A stretch of DNA of 64,000 bases. It comes from DSAD01 sp036825155 (GTDB lineage: Bacteria; Desulfobacterota; Desulfomonilia; UBA1062). Shown here piece after piece: positions 42,569 through 52,500 of the stretch; the first letter of the stretch is position 1, and every line of letters starts with the position of its first letter. The translations under genes were made by a program, and so were the position numbers. The stretch is taken from assembly GCA_036825155.1 (NCBI GenBank), contig DAISYU010000004.1, forward strand, positions 3,187 to 67,186. The letters are read 5' to 3'. The notes below the pieces were generated by a model. The model saw only the letters and a program-made list of their open reading frames with translations. It made no database searches and had not been told where the DNA came from.

Positions 42569-43393
42569 ATGACAGGCCCCATTCGGAAATCCGTCATTGC
42601 AGGGAGCTGGTACCCGGGTCATCCTGAAACACTCACGGATGATATCTCTACGTATATGCAAGAGGCGTCCATCCCCGATATAGGTCGAAAGCCCGCAGCC
42701 ATCATCAGCCCCCATGCAGGCTACATATATTCCGGCCCGGTCGCTGCATATGCCTACAAGACTCTGTTGGGCCATGACTATTCCACTGTTGTGGTGATAA
42801 GCCCGTCCCACCGGGCGTACTTTCCGTTTGTTTCGGTATGGTCGAAAGGCGGTTTCGAGACCCCGCTCGGGATTATTGATGTGGACGAAGCCCTGTGCGA
42901 TAAAATCCTCAAAACCACCGGCACCATAAAGGACGATCAGCGTGCACACACAGCAGAGCATGCCCTCGAGATCCAGTTGCCGTTTCTGCAGACGGTCCTT
43001 GGATCATTCTCTCTCTGCCCGCTCATTATGGGCCAGCAGGATTACCCTCTGTGTGAGGCCCTGGCAGGCACCCTGGCAAAGGAAATTGACAATCCCGACG
43101 ATGTTCTGCTGGTGGCGAGCTCCGACCTGTCTCATTTCCATTCGTCAAAGAAGGCAGAGCTCATGGATTCCAAGGTGGCCCGCAGGATTGAAGATTTTGA
43201 TGCAGCAGGATTGAGCAGGGACCTGGAGGGATCACAAAGCGAGGCATGCGGAGGCGGCCCCATTGTGACTGCCCTGCTCTATGCCAAGACCATCGGCAGG
43301 ACTTCCACCAAGGTGCTGCGCTATGCCCACTCCGGACATATAACCGGGGACAATGCATCGGTTGTGGGGTATCTCGCAGCAGTGATCTATTAA
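42569..43393 (+). CDS. amrB: AmmeMemoRadiSam system protein B (Memo family)
   Basis: This 274-aa protein of the Memo/AmrB family has AGSWYPG near residue 12, SPHAGYIYSGPVAAYAY near 49 carrying the metal-site His, and the conserved SSDLSHFH near 188 and EACGGGP near 228. Memo folds resemble extradiol dioxygenases. In prokaryotes this family is found together with an AMMECR1-domain protein and a radical SAM protein, neither of which is encoded next to it here. AAAGGAGGT precedes the ATG. The function remains unproven. Confidence 0.9.
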   Translation: MTGPIRKSVIAGSWYPGHPETLTDDISTYMQEASIPDIGRKPAAIISPHAGYIYSGPVAAYAYKTLLGHDYSTVVVISPSHRAYFPFVSVWSKGGFETPLGIIDVDEALCDKILKTTGTIKDDQRAHTAEHALEIQLPFLQTVLGSFSLCPLIMGQQDYPLCEALAGTLAKEIDNPDDVLLVASSDLSHFHSSKKAELMDSKVARRIEDFDAAGLSRDLEGSQSEACGGGPIVTALLYAKTIGRTSTKVLRYAHSGHITGDNASVVGYLAAVIY

Positions 43394-43841
43394 AGGCTGT
43401 ATACAGCACCTTTTTGATCTTTTTCATCGGACTTTTCGATTTTGTATGCCTTGATCAAGATTTTGCACGTTTCCCTGTTCCAGGATGGCTATATTATCAA
43501 AACCAATACCCAAGATCTGCTTTCCATCCTGTGGCGGAGAAAATGCTGCCTTGAACTCTCAGCTTCCGTATCACCGGGACATTCCTGACAAGTAATGAAA
43601 CGGCTTATTTTTCCTGTCGATATTGGATCTAACTGCCACAATCAGCTTGACATTCCTTCAGGTACCCTTCAATATGGATCAAAAGGGCATCAACAAGATA
43701 TTTTATTTATTTTTTTAACGAGAGGGGCATATCACTTCGCGCCTGAAAAAAGAATCTTTCATACCACTACTGCACCCCTAATGGCGGAGCTTTCTAAAGA
43801 TCCCCGCAGCTGATTGTAATACAATTTACCTTTAAATTATA
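43394..43841. other. 448-base intergenic region before the type VI cluster
   Basis: No convincing gene is present: the longest open frames on either strand have no ribosome site and an unlikely composition. The region holds T-rich stretches (around 43700), a weak GG-N10-GC pattern at 43532-43547 compatible with a degenerate sigma-54 promoter, and an isolated TTGACA at 43647 with a poor -10. The best promoter-like element is at its 3' end (43814-43843). Confidence 0.5.
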
Positions 43842-43843
43842 AT
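43814..43843 (+). promoter_or_regulatory. Promoter-like element overlapping the start of the first type VI gene
   Basis: TTGTAA (4 of 6) is separated by 18 bases from a perfect TATAAT (43838-43843). The last bases of the -10 overlap the first ATG at 43842. Transcription from here would begin near 43850, at or inside the second ATG (43848), giving a leaderless message or implying a start further downstream. Confidence 0.4.
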
Positions 43844-46163
43844 GGTTATGGCATCTTTACTTCCCTATATAAAGCCTTCTAGAGCTATATCACGACTCCA
43901 CATCCCCTGTATTTCCCAAGAGACCATTGCCGGAGGAGCACTGCATTTCCCGTTCATCCTCATCAGCGAGTCATCTCAATTGACGCGAATCATTCAGGCT
44001 CAGATCGAAAGCGACCATGGTAGCCCCGTAAAACATGTTTTCCTCCTGCTCGACAAAGACACCTATCTGCTCGGTGATGATAAGAGCAGCGCCCTGAACA
44101 ACGAGACGGTGGAGCGCTGCTGGCAAAAGGCATATGAGAGTTACCGCGCAGATGGCTCCGCTATACTCCTGGCGGACCAGATCGGCGAAGACGGCCATAT
44201 ACGGCGGTTCCAACCGCTCTTCTACTGTCAGTCCCGGGATACCTTCTTCCACCCCCCCTGCCCACACTGCGGGAACCCCCTTACGCTCTGCACGGATGAC
44301 GACCTGCTGATTTCCTGCGGTCTTCAGGCATATTCACATTCTTTGCGACGCTACCTGTATTGCCGGGAGTGTCTGGACACTACCGGGCGATCTGAGTTCT
44401 ATGCATCTTCGCCTGATACCACCGACCCGGCGTCCGTAAAAGATCTTCATCACATGATAACCGGCTTCGGCTCCCTGAACGAGGCTGAAGGCCAGGAGTT
44501 CCCCTGCCCGGCGTGCCCGCTGAAGGGTGAGTGTTACGGGGAGCAGGATCTGGCGCTTACAAGAATCGTCCCCTTTTCCTTTTACCCGTTTCACCTGCTC
44601 ATCCTCGAATCCGCATCCATTAATGCAATTGACTTCCTGGCCATGCTCGGTGGAGCATCATTCGAGGAACTCCGTGACAGGCTCGAGACAAACAGACTCT
44701 TCGGGAGGATTCCCTGCATCGAAAACGTTGCCCTTCGTGCTGCAAAATTTTCTCCGTTCCTCTTTGAAAACGAGGATCGTTTTTTCCTCGAGATCCTGTA
44801 TCTAAAACTGTCATTCCTGGGGCAACTCGCCCGCATCGTTTTTTCGGACACCTCTTCCTTGTGGAACACCCCGCAAGATATCTGCCTCGACAGGGTCTGG
44901 ATCAACCTCTCACACCAGGAGAGCCTCCTGCCCTTCTTCTGGAATTTTCAGGCGAGCCTGACGGATATCGGCACAGCAGCGCTCGATCATCAACCCATTA
45001 CACCTCCGCTGTCCAGCAACTATGCCCTCGGCATCCTGTGGTTTCACGGACTCCTGGAGAATCAGGCCCTTCAAGCAAAGGATATAACGACCATACTGGC
45101 AAAAGGCCTGCAACGACACGATGCGCTTACCACGACCTTTGACGAGTCGGTGGTGATGGATGAGTATCCTCACCTGTTAGGCCCGGAGAATATCTTCTGG
45201 AATTCTCATGGAAAATCCCTGCCGGAAGAATGGTCCTGCCTGTGGCAAGACGCCCTTGGCCTGGGTTGGGCCTTATTGAAGAGCTCTGTTTCCGGTGAGT
45301 CCCGATTATCAGAAGAAGATTTCTGGAAGGCCTTCGAGAATCTCCGGGAAGAGATCAGGAACACCCTGTTCCAACCGGGGCCGGCCCGTGCCAAGCAAGA
45401 GGTAGGTGCGTCCGTCAATATTGCCCTCTCCGGGATCCTCCAGCAGATTCTTTCAAAATGGTCTGCACAGCCGCAACACCGGGAAGACACTCTCGAGGAG
45501 ACGGTGGTGCTCTCAGAGGATGCGATGGCTCATACCCAATCAGGCCAGGCATTCGAGGGTGAACTGGAAGAAACACGCATTGTCCAGACAGGTCAGCAAT
45601 CGCCTGAAACGGATCCCGGCACAGGATACTCAGAAGATGGGGATGTGCTGGAGACCGTTATCCTCTCCGGCGATGATGTCCCTGCTCTCCATCCGCAGAA
45701 GATCGATGACGATATTCCTGAGACCGTCATGATGAAGCCGGATGAGATTGTCCCAGATATACACAGTCCTGAGCCTCAACCGCCGGTCCCTGACTCAGGC
45801 TCACACGGGACTCCCGGCGGGATTGAAGACGATCTGGAAGAAACGATACTCCTGAGGCCTGAACATGAAAGCGTCCTGGTCAGTACAAGATCAGGAAACG
45901 ACACTGCACACAGCAGTGAACCTGTTCAGCCACCATCACCTCAGGAACAGGGAATCCCGCAAGATCCCGGCCAGGATGACGATTTTGCCGAGACTATAAT
46001 TCTCGGCAGCGATGCCGGTGATGCGAGAGGTACCCTGAATCAGAATCAAGAGGCAGGCCAACCTTCAGACACATCCGATCGTGGTGATACGCCGGGCAGT
46101 ACCGATGAAGAGGACTTCCTGGCTGAAACGATCATCCTCAAGCCTGACAATGACAAAGGATAG
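43842..46163 (+). CDS. Type VI-linked protein with Cys-rich metal sites and seven ETxxL motifs
   Basis: This protein of about 773 aa matches no family I recognise. The N-terminal 230 residues contain Cys pairs and singles at 140, 143, 150, 174, 177, 222, 225 and 231 (CPHC, CREC, CPAC), suggesting one or two zinc sites. Residues about 240-540 form a mostly helical region with many Trp/Phe. The last 225 residues are acidic, Pro-rich and probably disordered, with E-T-(V/I/R)-(V/I/L/M)-(L/V/M) motifs at Thr 554, 578, 605, 628, 668, 718 and 763. The start is uncertain (ATG 43842 or 43848, no ribosome site, promoter overlap). It heads the type VI cluster and is followed after a few bases by a TagH-like gene. 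Confidence 0.7.
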   Translation: MVMASLLPYIKPSRAISRLHIPCISQETIAGGALHFPFILISESSQLTRIIQAQIESDHGSPVKHVFLLLDKDTYLLGDDKSSALNNETVERCWQKAYESYRADGSAILLADQIGEDGHIRRFQPLFYCQSRDTFFHPPCPHCGNPLTLCTDDDLLISCGLQAYSHSLRRYLYCRECLDTTGRSEFYASSPDTTDPASVKDLHHMITGFGSLNEAEGQEFPCPACPLKGECYGEQDLALTRIVPFSFYPFHLLILESASINAIDFLAMLGGASFEELRDRLETNRLFGRIPCIENVALRAAKFSPFLFENEDRFFLEILYLKLSFLGQLARIVFSDTSSLWNTPQDICLDRVWINLSHQESLLPFFWNFQASLTDIGTAALDHQPITPPLSSNYALGILWFHGLLENQALQAKDITTILAKGLQRHDALTTTFDESVVMDEYPHLLGPENIFWNSHGKSLPEEWSCLWQDALGLGWALLKSSVSGESRLSEEDFWKAFENLREEIRNTLFQPGPARAKQEVGASVNIALSGILQQILSKWSAQPQHREDTLEETVVLSEDAMAHTQSGQAFEGELEETRIVQTGQQSPETDPGTGYSEDGDVLETVILSGDDVPALHPQKIDDDIPETVMMKPDEIVPDIHSPEPQPPVPDSGSHGTPGGIEDDLEETILLRPEHESVLVSTRSGNDTAHSSEPVQPPSPQEQGIPQDPGQDDDFAETIILGSDAGDARGTLNQNQEAGQPSDTSDRGDTPGSTDEEDFLAETIILKPDNDKG
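45486..46154 (+). repeat. Seven-fold ETxxL motif region (protein-level repeat)
   Basis: The motifs read ETVVLS, ETRIVQ, ETVILS, ETVMMK, ETILLR, ETIILG and ETIILK. Most are preceded by acidic residues and Leu/Phe/Ile (for example DDLEET and DDFAET) and separated by 23-50 residues rich in Asp, Glu, Pro, Ser and Gln. The motif resembles phosphothreonine ligands of FHA domains (pT-x-x-I/L/V). Confidence 0.75.
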
Positions 46164-46169
46164 ACCGTG

Positions 46170-46877
46170 ATGTCCGTCGAGAAGCTTATTGAAGGGATCT
46201 CCAGAATCTATGCATCATCGCCCAAGGATGCTTCACGCGCCATTGAAGACTACCTGGCTGCTGAACTCAAAGACCTGCCTCTGAAGCAGCGGATATCGAC
46301 AGTGCATGAACTCACCACCAGATTCCTGCCGGCATCTGATACCGTTCAATCGGAAAAAGAACTCATCGGCCGTGTGGTACAGCTCGTCCTGGGACGAACT
46401 GCAGGAAGGGAAAATCTTACTTCTCCTGAGATCCTTGAAAGGCTTGCGCTCTCATTGAACACCGTCTTCGATATTGTCAATGAGTTGCTCGGCGTTATCA
46501 ACACCACATTTGCAACATGCCGGGACGGTAATGAGACCATCCGGCAGGTCATTGGAGAAAATCTGGAGGGAGAGAGCCCTTATCAACCGTTGGAGGAACA
46601 CCTCGGCCAGATCAAGAAGGCCTTTCTCGTCACACAGCAGGCCTTTAAGATCGCTGCATCCTCTTCGGCGGAAAAAATCCTCACCGAGCTGGACCCGCAG
46701 AACATCTCATCGAAAACCGGCGGCTCGCTGATGTTTGGCCCCCTGAAAAAGGCGGAATCCTTTGAGGTGTACGAGCAAACCTTCCAAAAGTTTAAAACGT
46801 GGTATGAATCAGGACGGTTCATGGATGATTTCCTGAGGGAGTTTGAGAAAAACTGTCAGAAATTATTCGTTGGTTAG
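46170..46877 (+). CDS. TagH/Fha-like C-terminal domain protein lacking the FHA domain
   Basis: This protein of about 235 aa resembles the C-terminal half of the type VI FHA protein (TagH, ImpI/VasC type). The diagnostic part is LDPQNI-(S/T)-KTGG followed by FGPLKKAESFEVYEQTFQ and a final helix with FLREFEKNCQKLF, matching the family pattern LxPxNL...FG-x-K-x-(A)-x-x-W/F-E-x-Y. The N-terminal FHA domain (with GR, SxxH and NG motifs) is absent; residues 1-80 are instead helical. It lies 6 bases after the ETxxL protein and 114 before tssJ. The assignment rests on motif resemblance only. ATG 46170 is used because AAAGGA is 9 bases before it. Confidence 0.6.
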   Translation: MSVEKLIEGISRIYASSPKDASRAIEDYLAAELKDLPLKQRISTVHELTTRFLPASDTVQSEKELIGRVVQLVLGRTAGRENLTSPEILERLALSLNTVFDIVNELLGVINTTFATCRDGNETIRQVIGENLEGESPYQPLEEHLGQIKKAFLVTQQAFKIAASSSAEKILTELDPQNISSKTGGSLMFGPLKKAESFEVYEQTFQKFKTWYESGRFMDDFLREFEKNCQKLFVG

Positions 46878-46991
46878 TATCCAGCCCGGGTAGTTGATGT
46901 ATGCCGGGCGGTATTCCGGACAAGACTGCACTGTGTGTGCGGCAAAAGAACTGCCATTAGCTGCACACGAGGGTACCAAGGAGGTGATATC

Positions 46992-47513
46992 ATGGCAAAA
47001 AGGTTTACACTGGGCATAGTGCTGTTGGCTTTTGTCCTTCCCCTGGTCTGCTCCTGTGCCTCACGCACACCCCCGAGGTGGGAGTATGAACAAGACGCGA
47101 TAACCATCCATCTCAATGCCGACAAAAAGTTGAATTTCAGTGACGGCACATCACACACCCTGTCGGTGTGCGTGTACCAGCTGAAGGATCCCAATACCTT
47201 CCACCAGCTTTCAGACGATCCTGACGGTATATACCAGCTCCTGGATTGCAGTATCTATGATGCCAGCGTGGCGGTTACCAAAAGACTGATCGTCCATCCG
47301 GATCAGGCATTGAAAGTGACACTGGACCGGGCGGAAGGGGCAAAGTATATCGCCGTGGTAGCCGGATATTACACCATAGAGAAAGACAAGATCATCCGTT
47401 TTTACAAGATACCGACAAAGAAAAAAGGCGTCAGCAGAAAATCCGTTCCAAAGAAGATGGATATCAACCTTGTGCTGGGACCGGAACAGATAGTAACACC
47501 CAAGGGAGAATAG
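46992..47513 (+). CDS. tssJ: Type VI secretion lipoprotein TssJ
   Basis: This protein of about 173 aa is the outer-membrane lipoprotein of the T6SS membrane complex. Signal: MAKRFTLGIVLLAFVLPLVC with lipobox CSC, lipidation at Cys 20 or 22. The mature beta-sandwich shows ITIHLNADKKLNF, LSVCVYQLKDPNTF (the L1 region contacting TssM) and VAGYYT near the end. AAGGAGGTGA gives a strong ribosome site at 46992. It is the first gene of the recognisable structural run, followed by tssK after 4 bases. Confidence 0.92.
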   Translation: MAKRFTLGIVLLAFVLPLVCSCASRTPPRWEYEQDAITIHLNADKKLNFSDGTSHTLSVCVYQLKDPNTFHQLSDDPDGIYQLLDCSIYDASVAVTKRLIVHPDQALKVTLDRAEGAKYIAVVAGYYTIEKDKIIRFYKIPTKKKGVSRKSVPKKMDINLVLGPEQIVTPKGE

Positions 47514-47517
47514 GTTT

Positions 47518-48903
47518 ATGGAACGACAACTCTTATGGCACCAGGGACTCTTTCTCCAGCCGCAGCATTTTCAGCTCTCCGATCGCTATTATCAATCCCT
47601 CCTGACCCCTCTGTACCGCTATACCAACCCCCATATGTGGGGTGTTGCGAATATGGAGATCCAGCACACCGCACTGGGGACAAAGAGCTTTCATCTCCTG
47701 GCGGGAGAATTCATATTCCCGGATGCGACCTATGTGGTTCTGCCTGAAAATGCGCTCGTCCAAGCGCGTTATTTTGAAGACGAGTGGGTTGAAGGAGGTA
47801 AACCATTCACGGTATATCTCGGGTTGAGAAAATGGACAAACGCGGGTGAAAATGTGACCGCACTCGCCGCAAAGGAAAACCTCTCAGCGGTGACGACCAG
47901 ATTCATCGCGCCGGAAGATCCCGAAGAGGTGCGTGACCTGTACCAGGACGGTCCCTCCGCGCAACTCAAGAGACTGAGTTATGTTCTGAAGATATTCTGG
48001 GAAACCGAGAAGGACCGTTTCGGGGACTATGAGATTATTCCCATTGCCCAGCTGGAACGAAGCGGCAGCGAGGTCGTCCTTTCCAAGACCTTCATACCCC
48101 CGAGCCTTACAATTTCCGCATCTGTCTTGCTCGAGAAGATTATCCGGGAAATCACCGATCAGGTTTCCGCACGCGGACATCAGCTTGAGGCATACAAGCG
48201 CGAACGGGGTATCCACAGTGCCGAATTCGGTGCACGCGACATGGTGTACCTGCTTGCCCAAAGGACCCTCAATCGCTATATCCCCTGGCTCATTCACCTG
48301 ACCGATGAAAAATCGGTTCATCCCTGGATGGTCTATGGCCTCCTGCGTTCCCTCATCGGTGAACTCTCTTCATTCTCGAATACCATTTCGATAACGGGCG
48401 AATCAGCCGATGGAAAAACCCTGGTGATGGGATACCAGCACAAAAATCTTGGAGAGTGTTTTTCCCGGGCACAGAGCATGATCTCCTCGCTGTTGGACGA
48501 GATTACCGCGGGGCCCGAATATGTGTTCCATCTTGACTATGACGGCACATATTTTTCTGCAGAACTCCCTCCGGCCATATTCGAAGGGAAAAACCGGTTC
48601 TATCTTGTTATTGAGACCGAGCAGGAGGAGAAATCAGTGCTCTCTTCGCTGGAAACAGCAGCAAAACTTTCCTCCAGGGAACAGCTTCCTATCCTGATCG
48701 TGAGAGCCCTTCCGGCCATCACACTGAAACACCTCTCCTCCCCTCCCCAGGAACTCCCCCGCAAGAAAGGAGCCCTGTACTTTCAGATCGACCACCACAG
48801 CGATCAGTGGACCAGCGTGCAAAAAGGGAAAAACCTGGCACTGTTCTGGGATACGGCACCCGAGGATTTATCGGTTGAACTCATGGTAGTAGGGAGAAGT
48901 TGA
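47518..48903 (+). CDS. tssK: Type VI baseplate adaptor TssK
   Basis: This 461-aa trimeric protein connects the baseplate to the membrane complex. The N-terminal signature LLWHQGLFLQPQHFQLSDRY at residues 4-23 is typical, as are LPHFxx-like core regions, FHLDYDGTYF and the C-terminal part with LPRKKGALYFQID. Length matches the family (about 450). It overlaps the start region of tssL. Confidence 0.95.
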   Translation: MERQLLWHQGLFLQPQHFQLSDRYYQSLLTPLYRYTNPHMWGVANMEIQHTALGTKSFHLLAGEFIFPDATYVVLPENALVQARYFEDEWVEGGKPFTVYLGLRKWTNAGENVTALAAKENLSAVTTRFIAPEDPEEVRDLYQDGPSAQLKRLSYVLKIFWETEKDRFGDYEIIPIAQLERSGSEVVLSKTFIPPSLTISASVLLEKIIREITDQVSARGHQLEAYKRERGIHSAEFGARDMVYLLAQRTLNRYIPWLIHLTDEKSVHPWMVYGLLRSLIGELSSFSNTISITGESADGKTLVMGYQHKNLGECFSRAQSMISSLLDEITAGPEYVFHLDYDGTYFSAELPPAIFEGKNRFYLVIETEQEEKSVLSSLETAAKLSSREQLPILIVRALPAITLKHLSSPPQELPRKKGALYFQIDHHSDQWTSVQKGKNLALFWDTAPEDLSVELMVVGRS

Positions 48904-48905
48904 TC

Positions 48906-49583
48906 ATGCACTTAAGTGACTGTTTCGTAGAACTCATTGCTTATGTAGTATATTTTCTGAAGACCGTGGCAAAAAAACAGCCCGGCTTTGACCAGGTTCG
49001 CTCTGATATCGAACGACTGATGAGCCAGAGCCGCAATAGTATTGTCCCGGGCAGTGTGTCCGAAGAAGACTACGACTCGGCACGATTTGCCATCTGCGCC
49101 TGGGTTGACGAGGCCATCATGAACTCTTCATGGAACGACAGCCTTCTCTGGCGGAAAGAACCCCTTCAGCGAGTCTACTATCAGACCACCAACGCAGGGG
49201 AGCTCTTTTTCGACCGTCTCAATGCCATAGGGGCGCATCAGAAAAACGTGAGGGAGGTATACTACCTGTGCCTGGCAATGGGCTTTAAGGGCCGTTACGG
49301 AAATGCTGACGATGCATATCTGCTGGAACAGCTGAAGACATCCAACCTCAAGGTCCTGCTGGCAAGTTCCGCAGGGATCCCGGCATTGGAGAGAGGAGAG
49401 CTGTTTCCCGAGGCATATCCTGCTCTCTCGGATGCTGCCCTTCCGGACAGGAAGCCCTCCAGGTTCTCCCTGTTCAACATATCGTGCCTCGGATTGCCCG
49501 TGGTACTCTACCTTGTTCTCTTTATCCTGTACCGGTTCATTCTGCATAATATCGGCGAAACACTCTTAAGTGTAGCGCCTTGA
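48906..49583 (+). CDS. tssL: Type VI membrane-complex protein TssL (DotU/IcmH type)
   Basis: This protein of about 225 aa has a cytoplasmic helical domain (PGFDQVRSDIERLM, AICAWVDEAIM, LLWRKEPLQRVYY, LAMGFKGRYG) and a single C-terminal membrane helix (residues about 198-217) with only about 14 periplasmic residues. No OmpA-like peptidoglycan-binding extension is present. ATG 48906 is chosen with GGGAG 9 bases upstream; a TTG at 48900 overlaps the tssK stop. It partners with TssM and TssJ. Confidence 0.95.
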   Translation: MHLSDCFVELIAYVVYFLKTVAKKQPGFDQVRSDIERLMSQSRNSIVPGSVSEEDYDSARFAICAWVDEAIMNSSWNDSLLWRKEPLQRVYYQTTNAGELFFDRLNAIGAHQKNVREVYYLCLAMGFKGRYGNADDAYLLEQLKTSNLKVLLASSAGIPALERGELFPEAYPALSDAALPDRKPSRFSLFNISCLGLPVVLYLVLFILYRFILHNIGETLLSVAP

Positions 49584-49591
49584 GGATACCC

Positions 49592-52500
49592 ATGATTGCG
49601 AAAATTATTAAAGCAGCACTGATAGCCACACCGATCATACTGTTTGTTCTCCTGGTCTTTGGAATCGTACTGATCATAGACTGGCCCTGGTGGGTGGGGA
49701 TCTTCATCCTGTTCGGGCTTGTGGGCGTTGCAGCAGCACTGCTCTTTGTTCGAAAAATCATGCTTCGCAAAAGGGAACAGCGGTTTGTCAGCCAGATCAT
49801 CGAGCAGGATGAATCCTATGCGCGATCCCTCAAGTCAGATGAACGCCAGACATCGGCGGATCTCCAGCAGCGCTGGAAGGAAGCAATCGGTACACTCAAG
49901 TCCTCACACCTGAAAAAATACGGGAATCCGTTATATGTCCTTCCCTGGTACCTGATCCTGGGCGAGAGCGGTTCCGGGAAAACCACGGCCATTAAAAGTG
50001 CCCGGCTTTCCTCCCCCTTTGCCGAGATCAATCACGTCTCGGGTCTTTCCGGTACGAAAAACCTCGACTGGTGGTTTTCCGAGCAGGCGATCATTCTTGA
50101 TGCGGCCGGGAGATATGCCATCCCTGTGGACGAAGGTCGCGACAAGGAAGAATGGCAAAGATTCCTCTCCCTGCTCGCCAAATACAGAAAGAAGGAGCCG
50201 CTTAACGGGCTGGTGATTTCCATCGCTGCGGACAAGCTGCTGAGCGAGCAGACAGGCGTGCTGGAGGATGACGGCCGTACCATCAGGCAGCGCATCAATG
50301 AACTGATGAGAGTCCTGGGAAGCAAATTCCCTGTGTATGTCCTGGTGACCAAGTGCGATCTGATTCAGGGAATGACCCGTTTCTGCCAGCAGCTTTCCGA
50401 GGAAGATCTCGAACAGGCCATGGGGGCTATCAATCATTCCGGTACAACTAACCCTGCTGCCTTTACCGAGCAGGTCCTGCATACGGTGGGACAGCGCCTG
50501 AGAAACATCCGGCTGCTCCTTTTCCATAAATCTTCATCAGGAGACCCGGATCCGTCCCTGCTGCTGTTCCCGGAAGAATTCGGACAGCTGGGCCCGGGGC
50601 TTACAGCCTTCATGAAGGGAGCCTTCCAGGAAAATCCGTACCAGGAGACCCCAATCCTGCGCGGTCTCTACTTCAGCAGCGGCCGCCAGGAGGGTACTCC
50701 CTATTCCCATTTCTTAAGCGAGCTGAATCTCATCGAGGAGCACGACGTCCTTGAAGGGACAAACAAGGGGCTGTTCCTCCATGACATCTTCGCAAAAATC
50801 CTGCCGGGCCAAAGGGACCTGTTTGCCCCCACCCAGACCTCGATGGCATGGAACAAGCTCACGAGAAATCTGGGGCTTGTCGCATGCATGGCACTGATCA
50901 TTGCCCTGTGCGGCCTGCTGAGTTTTTCGTTCGTGAAGAACCTGGCAGCATTGAGGACCGTGTCCCGTGAATTTTCTCACCCCCCGATCCTCAAAGGTGA
51001 ACTGCTTGCCGATGCCGGGATGATGGACCGCTTCCGGGAGGCCCTCGTGCGGGTTGAAGAGCATAACGCCAACTGGTGGATACCCAGGCTTGGTCTGAGC
51101 AAGAGCATAGAGGTGGAAACCAGTCTGAAAAACACCTATTCCTCTCAGTTCAGAGATCAGCTGCTGGGTCCGTTCGACAAGCGCATGGCCTCTGGCGTAT
51201 CGGGTTTTTCCGAAGCTACACCCGATGCACACATAGGTGTCTACGTGGCCCATCTTGTCAGACGGATCAACCTGCTCAAAGCCAGGCTCGAAGGGGGAGA
51301 ACTTCAGGACCTGGTGCTCATGCCGCAGCCGGGTTTCGAGCCCGGCATGACCGGTCAGGAGTTTGTGGATGAGTTGAGCAGGAGCTATTCCTCACAGTAT
51401 CTCTACAGCATTGCCTGGGAAGGAGACCTGGGGGATCTCAACAACGAGCTGCTCGATCTGCAGAAGGTGCTGACCCACATTGTGACCGCGAAAAGCACCG
51501 ACCTTAACTGGCTTGCGGCCTGGGTAAACGAGACATCAGACCTGCCCGCGGTGAAGATGGCGGATTTCTGGGGAGGAAGCCATGATATTGAGGGGCTTGC
51601 AGTTGTTTCTCCTTCGCTGACCCGTTCCGGCCAAGATCAGATCGAATCCTTCCTGAGGGAACTGGATTCAGCTTTGCCCGATCCTCTGGTGATCTCTCCT
51701 CAGAAGCAGGCATTTGAAACATGGTATGCAAAGGCCTACATCGAAGCATGGCATACATTCGGCATCTCTTTTCCCCAGGGTACGGACAGGCTGAAGGGAC
51801 AGGATGAATGGCTGCAGACAGCATCAAAGGTTGCATCCGGACAGGGACCGTATCTCTCCCTGCTTGAAAAAATGGTATATGAACTGGAGCCGTTTTCCGG
51901 CGGAGAAGCCGTACCGAACTGGCTGCGTCTCATAAAGGATTTTCAGGCAGTGAAAAACAGGGCCTCCAAGCTGGACATCGCCAAGGATGGGGTCCTTGCA
52001 AAGGCGACGAATAAGGGGGCCAAGCTCAAGAACAAGATCCAGAAAAAGGTGGGCACCGCTTCCGATGATATGCCGTTTGATTCACAGATTGCCGCGGCAA
52101 AGGCATATCTCGGATACTCAGATGCCATAAAAGAGATTACCTCAACCGTAACTGCTTCACGCAAAAGTGCATATGAATTGACCTCCCTTACCTTCAAGGA
52201 CGAACCATCCGGCAGTTCATCCCAATTCCATGCAGCGCAGACGGCCCTGAACAGCCTGATGGACGCAAGCGGCATACCTGCACGGGAAGAGTTCTGGAAA
52301 CTGGTTCGCGGACCTCTTGATTATCTCTGGGTATATTCGTGCCAGGAGACTGCCTGTCATCTTCAGTCGATGTGGGCAAAGGATGTCCTGATGGAGGTCA
52401 AAGGTGTTGCCGATCCCCTCACGGTGAACAACCTCCTTTTAGAAAAAGGCGGCTACGCAATTCAGTTTGTAAAAGGTGACGCCGCTGCCTTTATCAGCAG

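Noticed and set aside
43595..43813. 72-codon frame in the gap before the type VI cluster
   Set aside because: No ribosome site, mixed low-likelihood composition, and it crosses T-rich sequence with promoter-like elements.
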